A DNA stretch of 64,000 bases from positions 4,030,001 to 4,094,000 of the forward strand of contig CM037092.1 in assembly GCA_020916435.1 (NCBI GenBank), in the 5' to 3' direction. The position numbers and the translations under genes are program-made. Positions 32,904 to 42,774 of this stretch are shown here, in pieces (the stretch's first letter is position 1; each line of letters opens with the position of its first letter). The notes below the pieces were generated by a model, which worked only from the letters and a program-made list of their open reading frames with translations, searched no databases and was not told the origin of the DNA. Source of the DNA: Oxytropis ochrocephala. Its lineage: Eukaryota > Streptophyta > Magnoliopsida > Fabales > Fabaceae.

Positions 32904-33206
32904 GAAAGAGGTCATTTATATTATGAAGCAGACACTCCCCAAAAATTAGTAGTTTCATTTAGTTTTCGTACGTTGTTTTTTATCGTTTTCATGTATTTCG
33001 AGTTTTATGTACGGTAACGCTTTTTAATAATAAAAGTGTTGTTTAATTTAAACTGTACTGTAAACCACGAGTTTTTTTATTTGACGGTGTATATTTTGGC
33101 GACACTTTTTAACACTCTAGATTTTGCCGACAATTTCAACGATCTAGATTTTACCGACCACTTTTTATCAACGGTGGAAATCCACCTTAGGGTTTCATAT
33201 TTTACC
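32904..33206. other. Intergenic upstream of the small ORF
   Basis: No gene. Contains a repeated phrase, ctagattttgccgac / ctagattttaccgac (about 33117 and 33152), just upstream of the TATA box at 33207. Confidence 0.5.
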
Positions 33207-33214
33207 TATAAATA
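33207..33214 (+). promoter_or_regulatory. TATA box for the small ORF at 33256
   Basis: tataaata lies 42 nt before the ATG at 33256. The leader would be short, but the spacing suits a TATA promoter. Confidence 0.45.
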
Positions 33215-33255
33215 GACCCATTACATTTCACAGCTTTCACACACAACAAAAGAAA

Positions 33256-33621
33256 ATGGGCACTTCCTGTACACTTCACCATCAGGGCACAATGATGAAC
33301 AGAGAAGATGATGTCTATTTCTGTAGTCCAAAACCCATTTTATGCAGGCTTGACAACATCACCTTCAAAGAAAAACTAACGAGTAAGGTGCAGCTGGAGG
33401 GTGAGGAGCAAGAAGTCACTTGTATCATTTATCGCTGCCCCATTAAGGGCATTAATAATCGTGTTCGGTGGGGCAAAATGGATATGAATAAAGACGACCA
33501 CGTTCGAAAAATGATGGACAGACATCACATGTTGCAACTTCGGAGTCCTTTGGATTTGTTCTTCGAAAGCCGAATCACTGTTGCTGAGATCATTCGTCGT
33601 GTTTACCCACCAGCTCAGTAG
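33256..33621 (+). CDS. Unrecognised small protein, 121 aa
   Basis: Intact ATG-to-TAG frame preceded by a TATA box and an A-rich context (agaaaATGG). I do not recognise the family. The protein is soluble-looking and hydrophilic, with no signal peptide or membrane helix. Visible features: an acidic/mixed N-terminal half (LEGEEQEVTCIIYRCPIKG), a His/Met-rich basic centre (HVRKMMDRHHMLQL), and a conserved-looking end, ESRITVAEIIRRVYPPAQ. Cysteines and histidines do not form an obvious zinc finger. The codon composition looks protein-like and it is GC-richer than its surroundings, so it is more likely a gene or a gene fragment carried by a transposon than random sequence. It could be the N-terminal part of a larger, broken gene. 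Confidence 0.5.
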   Translation: MGTSCTLHHQGTMMNREDDVYFCSPKPILCRLDNITFKEKLTSKVQLEGEEQEVTCIIYRCPIKGINNRVRWGKMDMNKDDHVRKMMDRHHMLQLRSPLDLFFESRITVAEIIRRVYPPAQ

Positions 33622-34228
33622 TACACAAATTATTTTTTGATGTAAATTATCAAAATCAAAAAATAGGTACCATAAATAATTATTTTTTAAGCAAAATCAA
33701 TGTCACTTTTTTAAATCTGAAATAAAAGAAATAAATTTTTAATTACATTTAATTATAATTTTATTTTAGTGTCATTTAAATAAAATAAAATATCTACATA
33801 TGTCCTAACTAGTAGTAGGAACATTGCCCATAATCAATTGCCCATAATCAGTTGTATACTTGTGAAATAAAAGAAGTAATTTTTCAATTGCACTTAATTA
33901 TAATTTATAGGCAGAAATTTATTTTAAAAATAATTTATGGTACCAATTGCATTGATTTTATTTTAAAAAATAATTGTTTATGGTACCAATTTTTTTTCTT
34001 TTGAAAATTTACATGAATTTTTTTTTTTGTTTACCAATAATTTTAACAACCACTTTTACGTAAATGAATTGAGTTTATGGAAATTTAGAATTTTCAGACG
34101 AATATTTAATTTATACATCCAGAAACTTAATTTTTGAATGTGGACAAACTCATCCTAGAATTCATCATCTACTCAACAATAGGTGTTCCAGACACTTTGT
34201 TTTCCTGAAACCACCATACCTATGATTT
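33622..34228. other. Intergenic AT-rich sequence
   Basis: No gene. Has imperfect inverted words (taccataaataattattttt at 33668 against aaaaaataattgtttatggtacc at 33964), consistent with a degraded small MITE. Confidence 0.4.
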
Positions 34229-34630
34229 TGCAGCCAGTGGCAGATCTTCTTTGGAGCGGAGGGATGCCATGGTACCCTCCCCAAATTTTGAAAAATTTAC
34301 TATATATACATATATTTTCTACGTAAAATTAGGTTATATACAACTAAAATGAACAGCGACCCAACAGTTAGGCACGCTGCTAGCGAGATTGTAGTCCCTA
34401 GTTCGAGTCCCTGTGGCTCCACTTTTTCTATTTTTGCCGTCATTTTGTATATTTTTCTTAAAATTGAAACCAAAAAGTGCTCAGGCAGGATTTGAACTGT
34501 GGTCAAGAATGTTGACATACCAAAATTTTACCACCGAACCAAATGAAATAACATGGTGTAAAAGGTGAATAAAATTTTATATAGTTGTTATTAAATTGCC
34601 CCCCATTTTTTCCCCAAGATCCGCCACTAT
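34229..34630. mobile_element. hAT-like MITE with tRNA-like B box
   Basis: Inverted ends gtggcagatctt (34228-34239) and aagatccgccac (34617-34628) fit common plant hAT-type termini. An internal agttcgagtccctg (34400-34413) resembles a Pol III B box, but I see no matching A box at the right distance. No clear 8-bp target duplication. Confidence 0.45.
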
Positions 34631-35833
34631 TTCCAGCTCTGATGTGGTGGTGGAGGAGGCACAATGGTCGTGGAGGAGAGAGATGGTGGAGTGATAGTGT
34701 TTCAAGTTGGGCGTAGTGGTGGATGGTGGTGGTGAGGTGGTGGAGAGTACTTATGATTTGAGAGGTATGGAGTTACTTACATTTGGGGGGGGAGTAGGGT
34801 GGGGGAGGGGAAAGGTGGTGGAGCCATGAGGGAGGAGGTGGTGGTGTCACACCGACAGCCCGAGTGTGGATGACGGCAAACCATGATTGGGGTGGGTTGG
34901 GTGGTTAAATGTGGTGGTGGGATGGGGTGGGGTGTTTGGATTAAGATTGTAGTGATAAGGGTATTTTAGGATTTCTATGGTAATAAATGAGTTTTTAGGG
35001 TGAAGGGGAAAAATGGAGTGTAAGGTGTAAGATCCTTGTTTTGCATTAGGTTCATACTTCCTACAATCCCTAGCTACTTACCAGACATCTACAAACTCTG
35101 TGAAATGACCAAAATGTCATTAATGAAACGTGTGCGTACTTTTTTTCTCTCTCTAGGATTACAAAGGTTCCAGAACTATGCTTCCGAACTGAATCAGAAG
35201 TATAGTTTCAAACTAAGCAAACACCCCCATTTGCAATTTTAAACAGTTACAGAACTCCAAACCGATTTAGAAGTATAGTTCCAAAGCAAGCCAAAATGCA
35301 GGGAGGCGATTCATGTGAAGGTATTTTTAGAATATTTGACGGTTGGGGATGTCGAGTGAGTAGGGGAGAATTGTAGGAAATATGGGCCTTTGCATTAACA
35401 TAAATGGGCTCATCTTGTATTAATCCCACTAAGCCCCAACTTCGCACCAAGCTTGGCTGATATCATATGCTGTGAGTCAAGTCAACCATGGAGGAGAAAG
35501 GGAACAAATAGCATGCCGCATGTCTTGCCCTTAATGCAAGTTAGAATTTTCTTCAACGTGTAAGTTGAACATTATTTAAATCACTATTCCATTAGTTAAA
35601 TCATTCAAACATTCTCAATCACCAAAAGGATCCAACGGTAACCAACCACGCCAATTGCCAACTTTAAATACATCAACAGTCAAGTCAACTCAAGTCAAGT
35701 CAACTCACCCAATTTCTTTGAATTTTCTACACCCCATTAATTAATTTACAGAAGACCTACACATTGTCAATTATTACTTGCCCATTAAATACTCTTCTTC
35801 TACTAATTTCTCAGTGAAATTCACATTCACATC
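34631..35833. other. Intergenic; promoter region of the lectin receptor kinase
   Basis: No gene. 34660-34960 is a G-rich, TGGTGG-repetitive stretch. Near 35680-35706 are repeated caagtcaactcaagtcaag units just upstream of the receptor kinase. Confidence 0.5.
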
Positions 35834-35840
35834 TATATAA
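35834..35840 (+). promoter_or_regulatory. TATA box of the lectin receptor kinase
   Basis: tatataa, 57 nt upstream of the top of the coding region (ATG at 35898), which places the likely transcript start around 35865. Confidence 0.6.
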
Positions 35841-35897
35841 AATTCGCACTAGTACATAACAAAGCCATTTCCCAAATATCTAGCACCATCATTTCTA

Positions 35898-38261
35898 ATG
35901 GCAACTCATACTCTTTGCTACATATTTTTCATTATCTTTCTTCAACTTATGTTCTTTGTCTATGGTAACGTTAATACTAGTTCTACACTCTCCACAAACA
36001 ACAATGAAACATGGCTTTCACCTTCCAATGAATTCGCTTTCGGATTTCGCCAAATTACCAACACTACCCTCTTCATGGTTGCTATATGGTACAACAAAAT
36101 ACCCGACAAAACCATCGTATGGAGTGCAAAAACATCATCAAACAACAACCTCGTACAAGCACCAAAAGGATCACAACTTCAGCTAACATCAGAAGGTCTT
36201 TCAGTTACAACAACTCCTCCTCAAGGTGAGTCATTATGGACAGCACAACCAAACGATGTCGTTTCCTATGGTTCCATGCTTGATACTGGAAACTTTGTTC
36301 TTGTAAACAATAATGGAACTATTGTTTGGGAAAGTTTCAATTATCCTACTGATACTTTATTACCTAATCAATCTTTGGAGTTAAGTGGTAACCTAACTTC
36401 TAGATTCTCAGAGACTAATTACACAAATGGAAAGTTTCAACTTTATTTTAATGGTAAGGATTTGTTGTTGTTAAGCCCACTTGCTTGGCCTACTCAACAA
36501 CGTTACCAATCTTACTATAGTTCTAATGTTTCTGAATTTGGTTCACGTTTAGTTTTTGATGAATTAGGAGATATTTATGTGGAGACAAGTAATAATAATA
36601 ATGGGACTAGAATTGAACTTCAAGGGCAAGAATGGGGTAATTTGGTTCTTGATAATTCTAAGTCTTATTACTATAGAGCAACACTTGATTACTATGGAGT
36701 ATTTACACAGTATTCTTATCCAAGAGACAACAATGTTGAGGAAGGTTGGACTATTATGAGATATGTTCCTGATAACATTTGTGCTGCTGTGTTTAATATA
36801 GGTAGTGGTTCATGTGGATATAATAGTTATTGTTCTTTTGAAAATCATAGACCTAGTTGTAATTGTCCATATGGGTATTCATTGATAGATCCAAGTAATC
36901 AATTTGGTGGGTGTCAGATTAATTTCACACTTGGTTGTGGAGAAGCTGATGAGGAATATGAAATCACTATTGTTAGAGATGTAAATTGGCCTTTCTCAGA
37001 TTATGAAAGGTTGGAGCCTTATTCTCTACAAGATTGTCAACAATCTTGCTTGAATGATTGTAATTGTGCTGTTGCGATTTTCGGAAACCCGGTTTGTTGG
37101 AAGAAAAGATTGCCTCTTGCTAATGGGAGAGTAGAGATTGGTTTAGCACTTATCAAGACAAGAGTTTCTCCTCTTAGCAACATTGGTCCTAGTTCGAAGA
37201 AGGAAGATCGAGGTAAATCGGTTCTACGAGGTTTACTTATTGGCTCTGCTGCGTTTAATAGTATGCTTCTGGCTGTGGTTGTTTTGGTGATTCTGTTGAA
37301 GCCAAAAAAGGTTGTCCAAGCTGCAATTACTCTCTTGGAAACAAATTTACATTCATTTAGTTATGAAGCTTTGAAAGAAGCCACATGGGGTTTTAGTGAA
37401 GAACTAGGTAGTGGTTCTTTTGGCATTGTTTATAAAGGTGAATTGAAAGCAGCATCTTATTATTTGGTTGCTGTTAAGAAATTGGACAGATTAGCAGAAG
37501 AACGCGAGAAGGAATTCAGGACCGAGTTGAGGGCCATTGGTAAAACCTGCCACAAACATTTGGTACGGTTGATTGGGTTTTGTGACGAGGGAGTCAATCG
37601 GCTACTGGTCTACGAGTTCATGAGCCACGGTAGTCTAGCAGAGGTCTTATTTGGTGAAACCAAGCCCACTTGGAATGTAAGGGTTGGATTTGCTTTGGGG
37701 ATTGCAAAAGGGTTGGTGTACTTACATGAAGAGTGTGACACTCCCATTATTCATTGTGATATAAAACCTCAAAATATACTCATAGATGGGAATTTCACTG
37801 CAAAGATCTCGGATTTTGGGTTGGCTAAGTTGTTGTTGGGTGACCAAAGTAGAACCAATACTATGATCCGAGGAACTAAAGGATATGTCGCTCCTGAATG
37901 GTTCAAGAATGTTCCTGTGACGACTAAAGTCGATGTTTACAGCTTTGGTGCCATGTTGTTGGAGATCATTTGCTGCAGAAAAAGTGTGCTGCTGATGGAG
38001 TCCAGGGAGGAACATAAGGCGATATTGACAGATTGGGCTTGTGATTGCTATATGGAAGGGAGAATAGATGCTCTGGTGGAGAATGATAAGGATGCCTTAG
38101 CTGACTATGACAGGTTGCAGAACTGGGTTAAGGTAGCAATTTGGTGCATCCAAGAGCAACCTGAAATGAGGCCATCAATGAAGAAGGTCATGCTAATGTT
38201 AGAAGGTGTGGTTGAAGTCCCAAACCCACCATCATCTTTTTCCTTCAGCTCTGTTCCTTGA
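35898..38261 (+). CDS. G-type lectin S-receptor-like Ser/Thr protein kinase
   Basis: Intronless, 787 residues, plasma-membrane receptor kinase. Order: signal peptide (1-23, MATHTLCYIFFII...), bulb-type lectin domain (about 30-150, with IVWSA and GNFVLVN), Cys-rich region with EGF-like CGYNSYCSF...CNCPYGY (about 305-330), PAN-like CQQSCLNDCNCAVAI, one membrane helix (about 443-465), and kinase domain (about 500-770). Kinase motifs: GSGSFGIVYKG, VAVKK, HCDIKPQN (His619-Cys620-Asp621), DFGLAK, VAPEW and DVYSFG. Cys replaces Arg before the catalytic Asp, so it is a non-RD kinase, a type often linked to innate immunity. Closest to the RLK1/LECRK subgroup, known for single-exon genes. All catalytic residues are present. 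The ligand is unknown. Confidence 0.96.
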   Translation: MATHTLCYIFFIIFLQLMFFVYGNVNTSSTLSTNNNETWLSPSNEFAFGFRQITNTTLFMVAIWYNKIPDKTIVWSAKTSSNNNLVQAPKGSQLQLTSEGLSVTTTPPQGESLWTAQPNDVVSYGSMLDTGNFVLVNNNGTIVWESFNYPTDTLLPNQSLELSGNLTSRFSETNYTNGKFQLYFNGKDLLLLSPLAWPTQQRYQSYYSSNVSEFGSRLVFDELGDIYVETSNNNNGTRIELQGQEWGNLVLDNSKSYYYRATLDYYGVFTQYSYPRDNNVEEGWTIMRYVPDNICAAVFNIGSGSCGYNSYCSFENHRPSCNCPYGYSLIDPSNQFGGCQINFTLGCGEADEEYEITIVRDVNWPFSDYERLEPYSLQDCQQSCLNDCNCAVAIFGNPVCWKKRLPLANGRVEIGLALIKTRVSPLSNIGPSSKKEDRGKSVLRGLLIGSAAFNSMLLAVVVLVILLKPKKVVQAAITLLETNLHSFSYEALKEATWGFSEELGSGSFGIVYKGELKAASYYLVAVKKLDRLAEEREKEFRTELRAIGKTCHKHLVRLIGFCDEGVNRLLVYEFMSHGSLAEVLFGETKPTWNVRVGFALGIAKGLVYLHEECDTPIIHCDIKPQNILIDGNFTAKISDFGLAKLLLGDQSRTNTMIRGTKGYVAPEWFKNVPVTTKVDVYSFGAMLLEIICCRKSVLLMESREEHKAILTDWACDCYMEGRIDALVENDKDALADYDRLQNWVKVAIWCIQEQPEMRPSMKKVMLMLEGVVEVPNPPSSFSFSSVP

Positions 38262-38549
38262 CTGCATCCTGCTAAATAAGTTTAGGGAAAAGAAGGTGGA
38301 CCTGATATATGTTATGTATAGAAGTATCAATTTGTTTACTATTTTTATACAATGTTGATGCCCAATTTAGAGGCATAACTTTGTGAGGATAACATTAATA
38401 AACAATGAATGATATTATTTGGCTGGCAAGTAAATTCCAGAAACCACAACCTTCTCAACTAAAATTGTATGAGTAGTACAAGAGTCTGTGTAATACAACC
38501 CTAACATTACAGTACATTTGTTTTCACTAATCCTATGGCACTAAACCTT

Positions 38550-41020
38550 TCAAATCCTACGAACCCATCGCTCAAGCCTAAGTTGTTTTAAAGCAGGCCC
38601 AATATAAGGTTTACGTTTCTGCGGGCATTGCCATTTACCTGTAATCTCAGTGACATTGGACTGTTGAAGATTTGTTGCTTCTGTTAATGCCTTTCTCTTT
38701 GTAACACCTTTCTTTTCACAAGTCAATGGAACTGTTTCTGTATTTGTTGAAAACTGTAACGACACCTTTTCTGGTTTCTTTACAGAATTTTCATCATTTG
38801 CTCTAGTGCAACTGTTCTTCCTCGTTGTAACAAAACCATCATTTTCTTTCTCTCTTGTACATGTTGGTCTTTTCACCGAGAAGCTTGTAGCCAAACTGGT
38901 GCTAATATCAAGCTTATCATCCTGTATTTGAGCTTTTGATTTCGCTTCTTTGGTTTCATGTTTTTGCGCCACCTTCATAGGTGTCATTACTCGGCTGCAA
39001 CCAGGACTTTCTTGATTCGGGATCAATGTCTTGTCACGCATTATTGGATCAAGATTATGTTGCTGTGCCTTATCTTGCATGCATGGCTGCAAAATCTCTT
39101 CTAAATGGGGAGTATTGTCAATAGTTACATTTTTCTTCATTTCAGCACTACCATCACCCTATCAGCACCAAGGAAATACAGTGATTTCAAATGACTTGGA
39201 GAAATTACTGTACTCATTCATGTATTTGAAGTTATATATTAGCCAAACTTTCTTTCTTTGAACTTTGGCAAATTAAACAGTATCCATTCAAATCATTAAT
39301 TAACTAAATGTTCTTCTAGGTGCAATTGAGCACAAATATAATTGCCATATAATAAAGATGCATGATCAGAATTCAGGAACATTGATCATCAACTAAATAT
39401 GCATGCTTGAAGGCATTTTTTTTTTGCTTTACCTCCATGTTTTTATCAAAAGAGCTGTTTTGTTCAACCCAAACTCCGGGGTGGACTTTCTCAGACCCAT
39501 CTTCATTTATGACTTCCAAATTAAACCTCTCATCCTTACCCTTAATCTCTTCAGGAACTTCTTCATTCCTAAAAAGATGGCTTGTATCAGATGCAGAAGA
39601 CTCATATGCGTAGCTTGAGAACCAGTTTCTGATATCTGGAGGCTCTGAATATTTTTAAAATAAAATAAATAAATAAAAACACAAGACAATCACTGGTAGC
39701 TAGTTGGAATAATTAAACTTTTCACAGCTCATGTAGCATTGCAGAGAAATTTACTATTTGCAAATGAAATTCTAAAAGAAGCATGCAAAGTACAAACCAG
39801 AGAGGAGTGAACGTGAGCTGAAAGAATTCAGATTCTGCAAGGGAAAAAAAACAACGAAATTAATCAGACACAAAATTAAGGTTTACAAAACATTAAAGAC
39901 CCTGAAAGTAACTTTAACCAATTAACACCCGTAACCAGAATTTGTTTTCCCTTTCTTTAGCTACAGCAGTTCATGAAAGCTTTTCAATTAAAACAAGTTT
40001 ATCAACCCTTAGAAAAGCTTGTGTCCTTACAACCTTACAGAGTTACAGGTCTATAGGCCCATTTGGATCGGCTTATTTGAGCTTATCTACTTGCATAAAA
40101 ACTTGCAATACCGTTTGGTAGGCCTTATGAAAACAACTTATGACATGATCATAAGTTGTTTTCAGCTAATTTTGGTTTCAACTAACTTATGAAAACAACT
40201 TATAGCTTATAAAAAGATAGTTTAACATTATTTTATCCTCTATTATAAAAACAGCTTATGCATAAGCTCTTATATCGATAAACATTTATGTCAGAAGCGC
40301 TTAATTAAACTGTTTATCCAAACAGACCCTATATCAAGAAATTAACTAAAAATTAGATGATGTAACTAATCTAAATTAAACCTATAGCTGAAGCAGTTGT
40401 TTAACAAACCAATAATTATTACAAGATTTTCCATTTACAGTAAAGTAGGAGATTTACCTTGGTCAGGCACAGGTCTTCATTATCATCATCATCATCATCA
40501 TCATCTTGAACACGAGTTTCGCTACATTGAACTATCTTCTCCACAACAACCTCTTCATTTTGGTGCCAAACTGTTTTTAGTTTTTCATCAATTTGAGTTT
40601 TGAGTCCTTTAGAAGCAGATTCATCAACAGTGAAATTCGAATCCGAATCCGGAGACCGATACTCATAGGTTGAGAACCAATTCCCAACATCTAGAGGCTC
40701 TGAAAAAAAAATCCACAAAATACACAAATCAGAAGGAGCTCACTTTTTAGGTTAAGGTTTTGTTAAAAAATTTGAAATCGAAAAATCCTCAAATTAGTCA
40801 TTCAATTAAGGGTTTTTTGATAAGATAGATGGATATACAAACCAGAAGGGGGCGAAATGGAAGATAACGAATTGGGAACCTAAAAGAAAGAAAGAAAGAA
40901 ATAAAATAAAATACGTTACACCATTTTCTCGATACTTTAGAAGCAGATAAAGATGGCAGAAAGAAATAGAAAAATTGGCACCTCGGAATTGAAGGCTTCA
41001 AGAGTTCCGATTGACTCCAT
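38550..41020 (-). CDS. JASON-like protein (plant meiosis-related family), 6 exons
   Basis: Exons 41020-40982, 40879-40843, 40699-40458, 39834-39798, 39644-39433, 39158-38550; 1176 nt, 391 residues, start ATG at 41020 (MESIGTLEAF). Two copies of a short motif are encoded: EPLDVGNWFSTYEY and EPPDIRNWFSSYAYES. Each comes from a larger exon that follows a 37-nt exon (SLSSISPPS and SFSSRSLLS). The middle is acidic (VQDDDDDDDDNED). The last exon encodes a long, hydrophilic, probably disordered region with Lys/Arg clusters and ends in KPYIGPALKQLRLERWVRR. The NWFSSYxYES motif and the basic end recall Arabidopsis JASON, which controls spindle orientation at male meiosis II; I name the family from memory of those motifs, not from a search. 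No enzyme domain is visible. A MITE sits in intron 3. Confidence 0.7.
40056..40329. mobile_element. MITE in an intron of the JASON-like gene
   Basis: Ends ggcccatttggatcgg and ...ttatccaaacagaccc are inverted repeats, with tata on both sides. Internal gcttatgaaaacaacttatg and agcgcttaattaaactg are shared with 52370-52687. Confidence 0.65.
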
Positions 41021-41132
41021 CAAAATGCTTGTAGCACTAGCACTAGCTACAAGCTTTATTTCTTTCGAAATTTTTCACGAATTCCATTAAAATTTTGAAA
41101 TTTCGCGGTTATTTGGAATTCGCGCCACTTTA

Positions 41133-41531
41133 GGCTTATGAATTAAAAAGTAATTAGTTGACGATAAATAAATAAATTAGTTTAGTTTTCAAGTAAATAT
41201 ATAAATTAGATAATTAATACTTAAATTTAAAATATTTAATCTATAAATATCTTAATTAGTTTAGTTATCATCAATGTATAACAAAACATTTTATAAATAT
41301 TTTATCTTTTTTGACTCAATTTTAACATATTTTTATATTGATTAAATAAACCTAACTATTTGTTAAACATGTCTTTTTATGTGATTTTAGATTTATCAGC
41401 TAGTTCAACCGCTAATTTTACCAAACACTTCATTTGCCGTCAGGTAACTTATCAACTATAAGTTATCCTCTATAAGTTATCCGCTATCAGCTATCTTATC
41501 CAATATCTGTTATTTTTTACCAAACAGAGCC
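41133..41531. mobile_element. PIF/Harbinger-like MITE upstream of the JASON-like gene
   Basis: Right end accaaacagagcc followed by TTA (41532-41534); TTA also precedes the left end (41130-41132). It shares agttcaaccgctaatttta and the taagttatc repeats with 4006-4698. The left terminus has diverged. It lies about 110 bp upstream of the JASON-like start codon. Confidence 0.6.
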
Positions 41532-41534
41532 TTA

Positions 41535-42774
41535 AGGTTTCACTTGATTGTAAAACTTTGTTTGCATAAGTGTAGTCTTGTTTTTAAGGCACTCTAAGTG
41601 TTTTTTTTAAGAAGTTGAGAGAATATACACCCAAAAAAACAAGTGAAGAGAATAGTCAATTTGTCAATATTGTTCTTTTAAGTCATTGTAATTAGTTTAA
41701 TTATAGTGGAAATCCTTCAAGGACAAAAGGACGAGAAGTAGCTACCACTTTGATGGTGAACTTGTCTAAAACCCAATCTTAATTAACGAAATAATCAAAG
41801 TTATTTCAAGCCTAGATTCAAATTTGAGTTGAAGAATTGAACTCTCATCAGATTTTAAAATCACGAGACAAATTTAACTTAACTCTTTTCATGATTACTC
41901 ATTCACTTCTATCAGCATAATCTCTTTCAACAATTTTGCTTATTTTCTCACTCAAATGTTAATTTTTTGTTTGTTTTTGATCAAAAATTTCTACATGGAA
42001 CTAACCATCCAATAAGGGCACGAACCCTACAGTTGCTTGCAACTGTAGGGTCCTGAATTTACCATCTTTTAGCCTAAATATTTAATAGAGAGAGGATTTA
42101 GAGAGAGAATTTAAGTAATGAAAAGACAAAAAAACCCCTAAACAATAGTGCAATGCAGGAAAACTGCAGTAAAATTGAATGCAGTGAATTATATTCCCAG
42201 TGATCAAAATTAGCAATTCTAGAATTCAAATACTGTGTTGAGTAAACAATTGTAAAGATTTCTTGGCAATGTGCATTTCCCAGCAGATTAAAAAATGGGA
42301 ATAACTAAAGAAACCCTTGTTGAAGCTAACATACAAAATTTGCGTCCGTTATTTTAGGAAAGAAGAGAGTAAGGTGTGGGTAGCAATTGTAGTAGGTGTA
42401 GGTAGCGACAGCCATTTCCCTAAATATGTGCCCATCCAAAAAATAAAGTCACCTAATAATCGGTTCCCCCAAGAGACATTTCAATCTCATGTTAAAATTA
42501 ACAGTGACAAACTGAATTTTGAAATATCCTTTTAAAATATTATATAATGTTAAAAAAAAACTGTAGTACTTTATACATTTTTATAATTATAAGATATTTT
42601 TTTGTGCCAGACGACACATGATTTGGCAAGAAACATTACTAAGGGAGTATTAATACAATTTTAAATATAATAAATTATAAATTATACAAATACGAAAATG
42701 GGATCATACAATCAAGTTAAATACAAGGCAGGGAGGACTATATACATATTCTCTTGCGGCTGAGTCAGTGATCT
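41535..42774. other. Intergenic between JASON-like and VRN2-like genes
   Basis: No gene supported. Contains an inverted word pair at about 42026-42050 (ctacagttgc-ttgcaactgtag). The end nearest 42775 should include the 3' UTR of the VRN2-like gene. Confidence 0.45.
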
